Origin: Halobacteriovorax sp. | GTDB taxonomy: Bacteria > Bdellovibrionota > Bacteriovoracia > Bacteriovoracales > Bacteriovoracaceae | Reading direction: 5' to 3' | Assembly: GCA_002716825.1 (NCBI GenBank) | Contig: PBCC01000037.1 | Location: forward strand, 1-64,000 | Length of the DNA stretch: 64,000 nucleotides | Shown here: positions 44,525-53,387 of the stretch, one piece after another | Position numbering within the stretch: the stretch's first letter is position 1 | How the letters are laid out: each line of letters begins with the position of its first letter | Position numbers and translations under genes: made by a program | The notes under the pieces: generated by a model | What the model was told of the DNA's origin: nothing | Seen by the model: the letters and a program-made list of their open reading frames with translations, nothing else | The model's database searches: none

Positions 44525-45235
44525 ATGGCCAAAATTTTTTTAGTCGAAGATGAAGAACATATTTGTGACATTCTAAACTTTCAGCTGAAGAAGGCAGAGC
44601 ATGAAGTACTCGTGTTCAAGGATGGACAGGAAGCCATAGAGGCGCTTCAAAGTTTCGACTCAGGAAATCCGATTGACCTTTTCATCTTGGACAGAATGCT
44701 CCCCGGAGCTAATGGTGTCGACATTTGTCGCTTTATTAGGATGTATAAGCCAACACAGAATATTCCCATTCTCTTTTTAACTGCACTCTCTAAGCCTGAA
44801 GATATTGTTTTAGGTTTAGATGCTGGCGCAGATGACTACCTTACTAAACCTTTTGAATCTCAAGTTTTATTGGCCCGAGTAAGATCACTCCTCAGGCGCT
44901 CCGTCCAAGCACGTCTCAGTCCAACAAAACAAACGACCCATATTCTAAACAATGGTCCTATTAAGCTCGACACTGATCAATGTAAAGTATGGATTGAAAC
45001 ATCTGAAGTCGAACTTACCTTGTCTGAGTTCAAACTCTTGAATACTTTTATGGCCAATGCTGGAAAAGTTTTTACTAGAAATCAACTTGTAGAAGCCATT
45101 CAAGATGGTCCAGTCCATGTGACGGATCGAACCATTGACACTCATATCTTTGGTCTTAGGAAAAAGCTTGGGGAACAGGCAGCATTAGTAGAGACGATTC
45201 GTGGAGTCGGCTATCGAGTAAGACCAAGTGAATAA
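44525..45235 (+). CDS. phoB: Phosphate regulon response regulator
   Basis: 236 residues. Receiver domain with acidic pair VEDEE (7-11), phosphoacceptor in LFILDRMLPG and Lys in YLTKPF. C-terminal winged helix with VELTLSEFKLLNTFMANAGKVFTR and VTDRTIDTHIFGLRKKLG, VGYRV. OmpR/PhoB class. It is in the pst cluster, so its target probably includes the repeat upstream of pstS. GAGG precedes the ATG. Confidence 0.92.
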   Translation: MAKIFLVEDEEHICDILNFQLKKAEHEVLVFKDGQEAIEALQSFDSGNPIDLFILDRMLPGANGVDICRFIRMYKPTQNIPILFLTALSKPEDIVLGLDAGADDYLTKPFESQVLLARVRSLLRRSVQARLSPTKQTTHILNNGPIKLDTDQCKVWIETSEVELTLSEFKLLNTFMANAGKVFTRNQLVEAIQDGPVHVTDRTIDTHIFGLRKKLGEQAALVETIRGVGYRVRPSE

Positions 45236-46982
45236 CCTGTGGCACGCACTAAGACTTAAGGTTATTCGTGGCACATTGCTAGCGAACTTTCTTTGGACTC
45301 TGCTATCACTCGCCATAGGTTATCTTATTATGCATATCGGTCTTGAAGATCGTATGACCGATTACGTCCTTAAAGATTTAAAGGAAAATCTAAACTTTAT
45401 TGCAAGGCCTTTTCAAAACCAAACACAAGCTTCAGTGGTCAGCTGGTGTCATTCAATTGAGCAGTACCAAGGAAAAAGATTTACGATCATCGATCAAGAT
45501 GGGGTCGTGCTATGTGATAATTATGCTGATGTTGATGACCTCGTAAACCACTCAGATCGCCCAGAGTTTATTGATGCCATGGAATATGGCCACGGAGAAT
45601 CGAACAGATCAAGTTCATCAATTGACAAGCTTATGCTCTACGCCTCTATTAGGCTACAGGATGGCAGCTCAAACTCCCCTTTTGTGCTTAGGATAGCCTT
45701 AGCCCAGGGAGAGCTCTCGTACTACCTCTCAAAGATGCGCTCCCTCGTTTTTAAAAATCTAATCGCTGTTTTACTTATACTCTCTGCCATCTTTATTTTT
45801 TCTTCGCTCAGAGTTGGTAACCCTCTTAGACGACTAGAAAATAAACTTTCTCGATTTGATATACAGACCAGTAAGAATCTTAGTTCTTTTCCTCAAGGTG
45901 AAGACGAATGGGAAAAAGTTGATTTAAGTGTCGATCGAATTTATCACGAACTTGAAAATAAGATCGATGAGGTTGAAGCCTCAAATGATAAGATAAGCAC
46001 GATTGTCGACTCTATTGCTGATGGAGTGATTGCAATTGACAGTGAAGAGCATATTATTCTAACTAATCACAATTTCAAGAAGGTTATTGACCTCGAAAGT
46101 GATATACAGCTTCAGGGGAAGTCACTTATTGATGTCATAAGAAACGTCGATATAAGAAATGCACTTCAATCAGTCATTAAAAATAAAGCCCCATATTCAA
46201 TGCAAATCTCGCTCGGAAAAAGAGCCTATCAAGTTCGTGTTTACCCACTCCTACGCGAAATGGGCGCCGTTGCTATTTTTCATGACGTCTCACAAGAACA
46301 ATTGATTCAGCAAATGCGTGAAGACTTTGTGGCAAATGTTTCTCACGAGGTTAGAACTCCATTAACAGCGCTTAAAGGATATTCTCAAATTTTGAGTGAA
46401 CTCTCTCCTACTGAGACAAGCGCATTAACAGAGTACACAAATAAGATTGAACGCAACGTTGATCGCCTAACAGCACTTTTTCAAGATATCTTAAGTCTAT
46501 CGGTTTTAGAGTCGAGACAGACCATCACGAAAGAGAACTTAAATAGCAGCGACATCGTTTTATCTGTTCTCTCCAATATCAAGATCAACTACGCTGATAA
46601 GAACTTCGTGTTTATCATCGATAATAATATCTCGACGATTCACGGCGACTGCATTTTGATAGAGCAGATTTTAACCAATTTACTCGATAATGCCTGTAAG
46701 TACTCTCCAGAAAACTCCCAAATCATGGTCAAGCTCTTCAAGCTTAATAACAATAGTATCATTCATATTATTGACCAAGGCCCTGGCATTCCTGAATCCT
46801 CGTTGACTCGTGTCTTTGAACGTTTTTACCGCGTTGATGAATCAAGATCGCGGGCCATTGGCGGCACGGGACTAGGACTTGCAATTGTGAAGCATGCAGT
46901 ACAAAAGCATCATGGAAAAGTAAGTGTGTGGAACAACGATCAACAGGGCACAACATTTGAAGTTTCTCTTCCTAATGCCTAG
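45228..46982 (+). CDS. phoR: Phosphate regulon sensor histidine kinase
   Basis: 584 residues: two N-terminal membrane helices (about 15-35 and 175-195) enclosing a periplasmic sensor, HAMP-like linker, PAS (about 255-345), HisKA with VSHEVRTPLTALKGYSQ, then HATPase with NLLDNACKYS, DQGPGIPE and GGTGLGLAIVKH. The GTG start overlaps phoB by 8 bases. A periplasmic domain this size is larger than in E. coli PhoR. The TAG is shared with the flagellin gene (CTAG). Confidence 0.92.
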   Translation: MNNLWHALRLKVIRGTLLANFLWTLLSLAIGYLIMHIGLEDRMTDYVLKDLKENLNFIARPFQNQTQASVVSWCHSIEQYQGKRFTIIDQDGVVLCDNYADVDDLVNHSDRPEFIDAMEYGHGESNRSSSSIDKLMLYASIRLQDGSSNSPFVLRIALAQGELSYYLSKMRSLVFKNLIAVLLILSAIFIFSSLRVGNPLRRLENKLSRFDIQTSKNLSSFPQGEDEWEKVDLSVDRIYHELENKIDEVEASNDKISTIVDSIADGVIAIDSEEHIILTNHNFKKVIDLESDIQLQGKSLIDVIRNVDIRNALQSVIKNKAPYSMQISLGKRAYQVRVYPLLREMGAVAIFHDVSQEQLIQQMREDFVANVSHEVRTPLTALKGYSQILSELSPTETSALTEYTNKIERNVDRLTALFQDILSLSVLESRQTITKENLNSSDIVLSVLSNIKINYADKNFVFIIDNNISTIHGDCILIEQILTNLLDNACKYSPENSQIMVKLFKLNNNSIIHIIDQGPGIPESSLTRVFERFYRVDESRSRAIGGTGLGLAIVKHAVQKHHGKVSVWNNDQQGTTFEVSLPNA

Positions 46983-47806
46983 CCAATCAGTTTAAGAACA
47001 TTTTCTGGTGCAATATTAGTTTGCTTTAACATTGTTGTTGCTGCGCCTTGAGTAATTTGTGCCTTCACGCGCTCAGCTGTTGAATTAGCGTAGTCAGTAT
47101 CTCTAATTTTCGATCTTGATGCTTGGATGTTTTCATCCATGATTGAAAGATTATTCCCTGCAGAATTAAGTCTCGTTTGAAAACTTCCGAGATAAGCACG
47201 TCCCTTAGAGACCTTGTCAATAAATGTATCTAATCTAGAAAGCGATGCTTGTGCGCTCCCCTTACTCGCGACACTAACGCCACTAATAGAAAGATTATTA
47301 AATGATGAGAGAACTTTTTTCATGTCATAAGACATTCTGCTCGAGTTTGCATCGCCATCGATACCAACTTGTAAATCGTATTGGTTACTACTCCCATCTA
47401 AAAGCTTATTACCGTTAAATTCTGTATTCTTAGTAATACGCTTTACTTCATTTAAGAGTTGGCTAAATTCCCCTTCGATATTTGCCCTATCAGAGTCATT
47501 ATAGGTTTCAGTTGCGGATTGAATCGCAAGCTCTTTAAGCCTTGCCCCAAGACTGTGAATTTCCCCTAGACTTCCATCTGCAATTTGCAAAAGAGAAACA
47601 CCGTCATTTGTGTTTCGCGTTGCCTGCTGAAAGCTTCTGGATCGTGCACGCATTGTTTCAGATATGGCCAGGCCGGATGGATCATAGGCAGCCTGAGAAA
47701 TGCGATCACCAGACGATAGTCGTACTGATTCACGCTCCCCAATTTGTCTCGTCTCATTGATTCGCCGTTGCGCGACCATGGACGGAATATTGCTACCAAT
47801 TCTCAA
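46979..47806 (-). CDS. fliC: Flagellin
   Basis: 275 residues, starting RIGSNIPSMVAQRRINETR with the conserved N-terminal D0/D1 helices (SVRLSSGDRISQAAYDPSGLAISETMRA, RNTNDGVSLLQIADGSLGEI), a short central region, and C-terminal helices ending SQAxxTMLKQTNIAPENVLKLIG-like. Small, with no large D2/D3. The start is TTG at 47806, AGGGA 7 bases before; an ATG five codons up is out of frame. It has a sigma-28-like promoter upstream. One fewer T in the six-T run would give an ATG start with MFLRIGSN, which is nearer to the usual flagellin N-terminus. Confidence 0.93.
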   Translation of the reverse strand: MRIGSNIPSMVAQRRINETRQIGERESVRLSSGDRISQAAYDPSGLAISETMRARSRSFQQATRNTNDGVSLLQIADGSLGEIHSLGARLKELAIQSATETYNDSDRANIEGEFSQLLNEVKRITKNTEFNGNKLLDGSSNQYDLQVGIDGDANSSRMSYDMKKVLSSFNNLSISGVSVASKGSAQASLSRLDTFIDKVSKGRAYLGSFQTRLNSAGNNLSIMDENIQASRSKIRDTDYANSTAERVKAQITQGAATTMLKQTNIAPENVLKLIG

Positions 47807-47834
47807 AAAACATTCCCTGTTTTAAAGGACTTTC

Positions 47835-47871
47835 AATGCATCCACTGCATTGACTCAGTCAACTTTTCGGC
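47835..47871 (-). promoter_or_regulatory. Sigma-28-like flagellin promoter with overlapping palindromes
   Basis: On the minus strand GCCGAAAA (47864-47871) matches 7 of 8 bases of the FliA -10 GCCGATAA; the -35 region (TACATAAT, 11 bases upstream) is weak. Just downstream lie TTGACT-C-AGTCAA (47850-47862) and AATGCA-tccac-TGCATT (47835-47851), both perfect inverted repeats in the leader. Confidence 0.5.
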
Positions 47872-47902
47872 AAAAAGTGCAGATTATGTAGCTTATTGAC
47901 AT

Positions 47903-47927
47903 GTAACCGAGTCTTGCACTCGGTTAC
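47903..47927. promoter_or_regulatory. Perfect 9-base inverted repeat between fliC and exbB
   Basis: GTAACCGAG, loop TCTTGCA, CTCGGTTAC, in the divergent gap. No T-run on either strand worth calling a terminator, so an operator or RNA hairpin is more likely. Confidence 0.5.
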
Positions 47928-47998
47928 GTTTCCCATGTTGCCAGAAACACGAGCATGATAGAGAATAGATTTTGAATTTAACTGCCTGGAGGCAACCC

Positions 47999-48508
47999 AT
48001 GAGCCTATGGAATTATATCCAACAAGGCGGAGCAATTATGTACTTGCTCCTTTTACTCAACATTGTCGGCTTTGCGCTCATGATCGCAAAGTTCTTTGTC
48101 TTAAAAAGAGAAAATTTACAGAGCGATCAGACAGCTGCGACTTTAAGTTCAAAAATTCCTACAGGATCTCCAGATAACGTTCTTGAACTTGCAAAGCAGG
48201 AAATTGCTTCTCATGTTGCTCAAGTTGAAAGTGGAATTAACACCATTAAGATTATCGCTACCATTTCACCGCTACTAGGCCTACTTGGAACAGTCGTTGG
48301 TATTTTACTCGCCTTTCAAGTCATCTCTCAAAACGGTCTTAACGATCCTGCCGATTTTGCAAAAGGTATTTCGCTTGCCCTTATCACAACTGTCGGCGGA
48401 CTCATCGTTGCAATCCCTCATTTCATTGGTCATACGTATTTAATTGGTGCACTCGATCGTCTTGAGGCGCAACTTGAAAAGTCTGTTTTGGCAAAAGTTC
48501 TAAAGTAG
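47999..48508 (+). CDS. ExbB/TolQ/MotA family proton channel protein (second pair)
   Basis: 169 residues from ATG at 47999 (GGAGG upstream; the in-frame codon at 47972 has no site). Motifs GGAIMYLLLLLNIVGFALMIAKFF, TISPLLGLLGTVVGILLAFQ and GISLALITTVGGLIVAIPHF. Three membrane helices; compact form. Forms a motor with the ExbD just downstream (6-base gap). Distinct in sequence from the pair at 15643-16648. Confidence 0.88.
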   Translation: MSLWNYIQQGGAIMYLLLLLNIVGFALMIAKFFVLKRENLQSDQTAATLSSKIPTGSPDNVLELAKQEIASHVAQVESGINTIKIIATISPLLGLLGTVVGILLAFQVISQNGLNDPADFAKGISLALITTVGGLIVAIPHFIGHTYLIGALDRLEAQLEKSVLAKVLK

Positions 48509-48514
48509 GTCGCT

Positions 48515-48907
48515 GTGAAGAAAAGATCACGTGAGCAATTAACATTTGAAATGACTCCACTTATCGACGTGGTCTTCCTTCTCATCATTTTCTTTATGGT
48601 GACTTCTGTTTTTAAAAAAGATGAACTCTCACTCCTCCTAGCACTTCCAAAAGCATCTTCAGGTGAAGCTACCGAGGCAAAAGAAAAACTCTTTCTTAAG
48701 CTAGAGCTGACAACTGAAGAGTTGGCCATTGCCGGTGAGAAAATCTCTCTCGATGCCCTACCTGCGCGTTTATCAACTGTATCGGATAAAGAGCAGCCAG
48801 TTGAGCTGCGAGTCGATAAAGATGTGCGCTATGAGAGAGTCGTTAATGTGCTTGACGCACTCAAAGCGGCGCAGCTTCAAAATATCAATTTGATTACTGA
48901 GAAATAA
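48515..48907 (+). CDS. ExbD/TolR family biopolymer transport protein (second pair)
   Basis: 130 residues, GTG start. RSREQLTFEMTPLIDVVFLLIIFFMVTSVF is the single membrane helix with conserved Asp, followed by a periplasmic domain ending RVDKDVRYERVVNVLDALKAAQLQNINLIT. Works with the ExbB upstream. Its stop abuts the convergent metallophosphoesterase gene (TAATTA). Confidence 0.88.
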   Translation: MKKRSREQLTFEMTPLIDVVFLLIIFFMVTSVFKKDELSLLLALPKASSGEATEAKEKLFLKLELTTEELAIAGEKISLDALPARLSTVSDKEQPVELRVDKDVRYERVVNVLDALKAAQLQNINLITEK

Positions 48908-49987
48908 TTAATTGGTGTGAACTTCTTCTCTAAATGGTCGCCACTTACCTTGCCATACATTCAGTGCGCCTCTACGAAGAGTGCCCGACTTCTCATGCAC
49001 TTCTACTAAGCAGTAAGTTAGATTTTTAGCACTCTCATGAAGTCCAGCATCCATTGAAGGGATTGGATTCCATGTTCCAGTATTAAAGTAATAACGTCCC
49101 TCTGGAAATCTTCGCCATTCCTGTAAATGTGTGTGACCCATAATGACTGTATGAAGATGGCGCTTTTGTCTAAGAATGGCCTTGGCCTTCTTTTCATATT
49201 TAGGATAGATCGTAATTTGTTTTAGAATGGCCATTGATGTTTTGAAGTTTCTATTTTGTCTCACGTACGTATCAAAACTAGTTTGAATAATATAGCGAAT
49301 GACTTTTACTAATAGCCTAAAAAAGAAAGCCGTATCATGTAAAAGGCACCAAGTGATATAGGCAGACATTGGTCTTACTTTATCAATATGTGGTCTCTCT
49401 TTCTTAAGTAATGGCAAAACACCGATGCAAAACAAACTTCCCCATGGAAGATTTAAAATTTTCTTTCCTTGCGGACCGTTAACAAAGAAATTTTTGGCCG
49501 ACACTGTATTAATCGCTTCAAAGCGGTGTCCATGTTCGATATGAACACCATTTTCATCAAGTTCATCAGCAAACTGCATATCTCGACCAGTCAAACTTCG
49601 GAGTTTTTCCTGAGCACCTTCAAAGGCAATTCCGGAGTCATGGTTTCCAATAATATAAGTGACTCTTTTATTTGGAGCCTGCATGAATTTTTCAAGCGCG
49701 CGAAAAAAAACAGGATGACCTGCTGCAATTGCATCAATTTGGCGGCAAGTCAGTTCATCGTCAATGATGTAGGAAAAGACACCTTCAATATCAATTTGAA
49801 TAAGATTTAAAATATCGCCACCGAGAACAAGGTGCACGGGCTCAAGGTAGTTAGAGTCTGTACTGTAGTACTCTAAGAATTCCTCAAAGCGGTCATCTTC
49901 AAAAAAATCTTCAAGAATATTGAGCTGACCGTTTTTAAGAAACTTACCCTTTCCTAAATGTAGGTCACTAACAACTAAATAAATCAT
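48908..49987 (-). CDS. Metallophosphoesterase
   Basis: 359 residues with the full dimetal set: SDLHLG (7-12), GGDILN, GNHDSG, HGHRFE and MGHTH (late). Two hydrophobic segments in the middle (about 190-225) may touch the membrane. Calcineurin-like phosphoesterases act on proteins, nucleotides or lipids such as UDP-diacylglucosamine (LpxH); the substrate here is not clear. The start overlaps the diguanylate cyclase stop (ATGA). Confidence 0.82.
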   Translation of the reverse strand: MIYLVVSDLHLGKGKFLKNGQLNILEDFFEDDRFEEFLEYYSTDSNYLEPVHLVLGGDILNLIQIDIEGVFSYIIDDELTCRQIDAIAAGHPVFFRALEKFMQAPNKRVTYIIGNHDSGIAFEGAQEKLRSLTGRDMQFADELDENGVHIEHGHRFEAINTVSAKNFFVNGPQGKKILNLPWGSLFCIGVLPLLKKERPHIDKVRPMSAYITWCLLHDTAFFFRLLVKVIRYIIQTSFDTYVRQNRNFKTSMAILKQITIYPKYEKKAKAILRQKRHLHTVIMGHTHLQEWRRFPEGRYYFNTGTWNPIPSMDAGLHESAKNLTYCLVEVHEKSGTLRRGALNVWQGKWRPFREEVHTN

Positions 49988-50964
49988 GATTCAAAAAGTT
50001 CTCCGGCGTGACAAACTCGTCCACGCCCCGATTCTTTTGCTTGATACATCATGCGATCGGCTATATCCAGAATATCGTCTCTGCTTTTTGCATCAAAGGG
50101 ATAGCCGGCCAAGCCGATTGAAACAGAGAGATGCATTGGCTTTGTGGTATCTTTACCAATATTAAAAGGATGGTCTTTGATCGCTTTAAGCATCCTTCTT
50201 CCCACCATAGTGGCAACCTTATCATCGGCGGCCGGAAGGATTAAGACGTACTCATCTCCACCGTAGCGATAGATCAAATCTGTTTCACGTAGGGTGCGTT
50301 TCATTAACTTTGCAACTTCGACCAAGAGCCTAGTTCCTACTAAGTGTCCATGCCCATCATTCACTTTCTTAAAGTGATCGATATCAATAAATAATACATA
50401 GAAAGATTCACCATCATTATTATGTCTTTCTATCGCATCATCTAAATCTTTATAAAGCTTTCTTTGATTGTAGAGTCCAGTAACATCGTCCACATGAACG
50501 AGTGATTGAAGCCGTCTGACCTCTTTGTAGCGCTCCATATTGTCAAAACCAGAGCGTAAAAACTTTGAGAAATGTCCATGAAAGCGACTTAATGGAGAAC
50601 CTGATTTTACTTCTACCAAAACATAAAGTTCTTGTGCCCCTTCTTGTCCAAGAAGAAAACTATAAAACTCATTACCCTCATGAGAGAGAGGTTGATAATC
50701 ATCACCGTCTTGCTCATTAAAGATGGCTTTACTCAAGAGATCACGATCAATTTCATTCTTATCTATTCGCGACTTATTCCAAACGATACGGCAATGATCA
50801 ATCGACCAGTTTTCCTTCTCGCCTACAGGAAGAGAGAAGACGACAATAGGTTTTGCCTGACATTCCTTTTGAACAAAGGTATCGACGGCCCTAAAAAATC
50901 CCTTCTCATCGTGAAAGTCACGAAAGCCGGAGACAAATGTTAATAGTGTTTCGATTTCGTTCAA
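49984..50964 (-). CDS. Diguanylate cyclase (GGDEF)
   Basis: 326 residues. N-terminal 1-150 is a GAF-like sensor region without membrane segments. C-terminal GGDEF domain: DDVTGLYNQRKL (159-170), FIDIDHFKKVND, and catalytic GGDEY (235-239) with the inhibitory RxxD site RETD (226-229). GGDEY is a small change from GGDEF, likely active. Synthesises c-di-GMP and is feedback-inhibited. The gene lies 9 bases after the scaffold-like gene and overlaps the phosphoesterase, so all three form one operon. Confidence 0.9.
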   Translation of the reverse strand: MNEIETLLTFVSGFRDFHDEKGFFRAVDTFVQKECQAKPIVVFSLPVGEKENWSIDHCRIVWNKSRIDKNEIDRDLLSKAIFNEQDGDDYQPLSHEGNEFYSFLLGQEGAQELYVLVEVKSGSPLSRFHGHFSKFLRSGFDNMERYKEVRRLQSLVHVDDVTGLYNQRKLYKDLDDAIERHNNDGESFYVLFIDIDHFKKVNDGHGHLVGTRLLVEVAKLMKRTLRETDLIYRYGGDEYVLILPAADDKVATMVGRRMLKAIKDHPFNIGKDTTKPMHLSVSIGLAGYPFDAKSRDDILDIADRMMYQAKESGRGRVCHAGELFES

Positions 50965-50973
50965 GCTATTGCC

Positions 50974-53193
50974 CTAAAGTTTCCGAGCTTTTTCAATTTG
51001 AGCCCGCGTCTCGTCGTCTAGATCAATATCGTCCTCTAGGAGTTTAATTGAGCCTCTAAGGGTCTTCATCATTTTACCTAGGCGATCTTCTAGTTTCTGT
51101 TTATCCTCTCGTGATTTTTGCTCACGAATTGTGGCATTCTCCATGTTGAATTCGAGCGAGTCAATTTTTCTTTTGAGCTCTAAAATCTTCATATCACGTG
51201 ATTTTACTTGAGATTGAGTATCCATTGTTACGAGTTCAAGCTGACTCTCAAGCTCTTTTTCTCTTTGTTTGACTTTATTAAAGTCGATTCTGATTTTTTG
51301 AGACAGTCGGTCAAACTCTTTTTGTAAGTTTTTGGCCTTCTCTTCAAAAAATTCCTTTCTCTCTTCAAGTACTCTGGTTCGATGTTTTGTTTCTTCACTT
51401 TCTTCAATATGACGCTTTTTCAAGATACTTATCTCAATGCGAGACTCTTCAAGCTCAGCCTTGAGTGTGAGTTTATCTTGTTGCAAAATTCGAACACTAC
51501 CTTTGAGATCATCCATCTGTTCTATAAGTCCAGACCTCTCCTCTCTAAGCTGCTTGATGGTAGCTTGTAAACGTAGCAGATCAGGCTGATCAAGCGAGCT
51601 CAGCACCTGACCTTTTGGCAATGGTTCTTCTGTCGATTTTGGAGCTCTAAAATGTTCACTTGTTGCATGACTTTCTTGATCATAAGAGAACTCTTTGGGT
51701 TCACTCATGGGAGCAATTGTTGTCGCCGCCGTTAGCTCTTCATCAATATCATCGCTTCCAACATCAAATGAAAGATCATCATCATCAAGCTCTCCTTCAT
51801 CATCTAAAGAGAAGCCGTCATCACTGCCTTCTTCTAGCAGAGAGTCGGTGGCGGTGGTCGTAGCGCTGTCATTCACGGCAGAAAATTCTGCCAAATCTTC
51901 TTCTTCAAGATTGAGGCTATCTGCATCGAGTTGTTGCGTTGTCGCTACTATTGTCGGATTCGTTTCATCGCCTAGGTCTAATTCGCCGTCATCATTGTCA
52001 TCAGACGCTTCAGTTTGCTCACTAGCACCCAGGTCCAATTCAAAGTCATCCGCTTCATCTAGATCTAAGTCACTGCTTGCACTCGCCGCAGGCTCTTCGC
52101 CAAGATCTAGATCCATATCTGTATCATCTCCAAGCTCTAGATCATCGGCGCCTAGACTGATAGAGACGTCATCATCATCTTCAGTATCGATTGCACTCTC
52201 AACGTCGCTAGATCCAAATTCTAGAGCGTCGTCTTCCTCAGACTCCTGATCTAAATCGAGCTCTTCTCCTTCGCCGCTGTCAAATTCAAGTGCACCTTCT
52301 TCAAGCTCGACCTCTTCGTCGTCAAACTCTAGGTCAGTTTCATCAAGATCGAGTTCATCATCACTAGACATTTCTACCTCTTCGGTGGATTCATCACTTA
52401 TGGCCGAAAGTTCATCTGAGTCCAACTCAAACTCACCTGTGCCATCTTCGGGAGACAGTCCGGCCTTAAAGCCAGCGGTCATATCTTCGTCGCTATTTCC
52501 AAAATCTACTTGTAATGTAGGAATATCGTCGACTTCTTCCGCTATGCCTAAACTATTATCCGGATCATAGTCGTCTGCACCAAGGTCACTAAACTCATCA
52601 AAGCTCTGTGTTCCATCGCTAGATGATGATCCAAAAACATCATCAAACTTTGCTTGAATCTCTAAGTTAAGTTCAGAATCTAATTCTGGGTTTGCCTTAG
52701 CCCCTGAGTGTTTATCAATTTCAGCTCGTACTTCTGGATTGAAAGTAAACTCTTTGATTGCCGGAGCCTTGCCACCGATGTCGCTAAGTTCAACATCCTC
52801 TAGAGCACTTTCATCGTGATCATCGAGCTGATGATCAATCAGATAGTCAGAGAGCTCGTAATCATTGAGCACTCCATTCACAATCTCGAGACTAAGTGGT
52901 TTGACGAGATATCCATGGGCAGCAAACTTTCCTTTTTGATGTTTTTTTAGATCCTTAATTCGCATCCCCGAAGAAAGAATCACTCGCCTGACATTTCCAT
53001 GGTCATAAAGCTCTTGATTCACTTGTTCAGCGTGCTTTTTGTCGAAATCAAAGTCGATGAAGAAAAGGCAGCGCTCATCTTCGATTTCTGCCTCTAGCCC
53101 ATCTAATGTGTCAGTTAGAACCACATCTGCGCCACTGATCATATCGACCAGTTCCTCAATTTCGCTGTCTTGTGTGAAAAACACTAATTTCAT
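50974..53193 (-). CDS. Pseudo-receiver / acidic repeat / coiled-coil protein (FrzS/AglZ-like layout)
   Basis: 739 residues in three parts. 1-115 is receiver-like: VFFTQDSEIEELVDM, FFIDFDFD in place of the phosphoacceptor strand, and VILSSG and YLVKP at the end. 115-535 is extremely acidic with repeats of LDLGxE/ELDLGDE type (ELDLDQESEED, DMDLDLGEEP, FELDLGASEQ). 545-735 is a long coiled coil (LRLQATIKQLREERSGLIEQMDDLKG and on). The order pseudo-receiver plus long coiled coil is that of Myxococcus FrzS and AglZ, polarity/motility scaffolds. Orthology is not shown. First gene of a three-gene operon with a diguanylate cyclase and phosphoesterase. Confidence 0.7.
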   Translation of the reverse strand: MKLVFFTQDSEIEELVDMISGADVVLTDTLDGLEAEIEDERCLFFIDFDFDKKHAEQVNQELYDHGNVRRVILSSGMRIKDLKKHQKGKFAAHGYLVKPLSLEIVNGVLNDYELSDYLIDHQLDDHDESALEDVELSDIGGKAPAIKEFTFNPEVRAEIDKHSGAKANPELDSELNLEIQAKFDDVFGSSSSDGTQSFDEFSDLGADDYDPDNSLGIAEEVDDIPTLQVDFGNSDEDMTAGFKAGLSPEDGTGEFELDSDELSAISDESTEEVEMSSDDELDLDETDLEFDDEEVELEEGALEFDSGEGEELDLDQESEEDDALEFGSSDVESAIDTEDDDDVSISLGADDLELGDDTDMDLDLGEEPAASASSDLDLDEADDFELDLGASEQTEASDDNDDGELDLGDETNPTIVATTQQLDADSLNLEEEDLAEFSAVNDSATTTATDSLLEEGSDDGFSLDDEGELDDDDLSFDVGSDDIDEELTAATTIAPMSEPKEFSYDQESHATSEHFRAPKSTEEPLPKGQVLSSLDQPDLLRLQATIKQLREERSGLIEQMDDLKGSVRILQQDKLTLKAELEESRIEISILKKRHIEESEETKHRTRVLEERKEFFEEKAKNLQKEFDRLSQKIRIDFNKVKQREKELESQLELVTMDTQSQVKSRDMKILELKRKIDSLEFNMENATIREQKSREDKQKLEDRLGKMMKTLRGSIKLLEDDIDLDDETRAQIEKARKL

Positions 53194-53387
53194 AATAATT
53201 TCTGACCCTTATACATTATCTCAATGATATCAGATGGTTCAATTCAATCAACGCACCGGAACATGGGACAATACTGCCTGGCTAAATGCATCTTCTAAGT
53301 TGCCCCACTAGGGCGGTCTGGATTACAATAGGCTTAACAATTGTCGCTTCTTTTCAGACAGTTAACTCAATCGGAGATGGATTACCG

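Noticed and set aside
51695-52249. Long serine-rich frame on the plus strand opposite the acidic scaffold.
   Set aside because: It is the antisense of Asp/Glu-rich codons (GAT/GAA give TC-rich reverse), which makes serine-rich frames; no ribosome site or family pattern.
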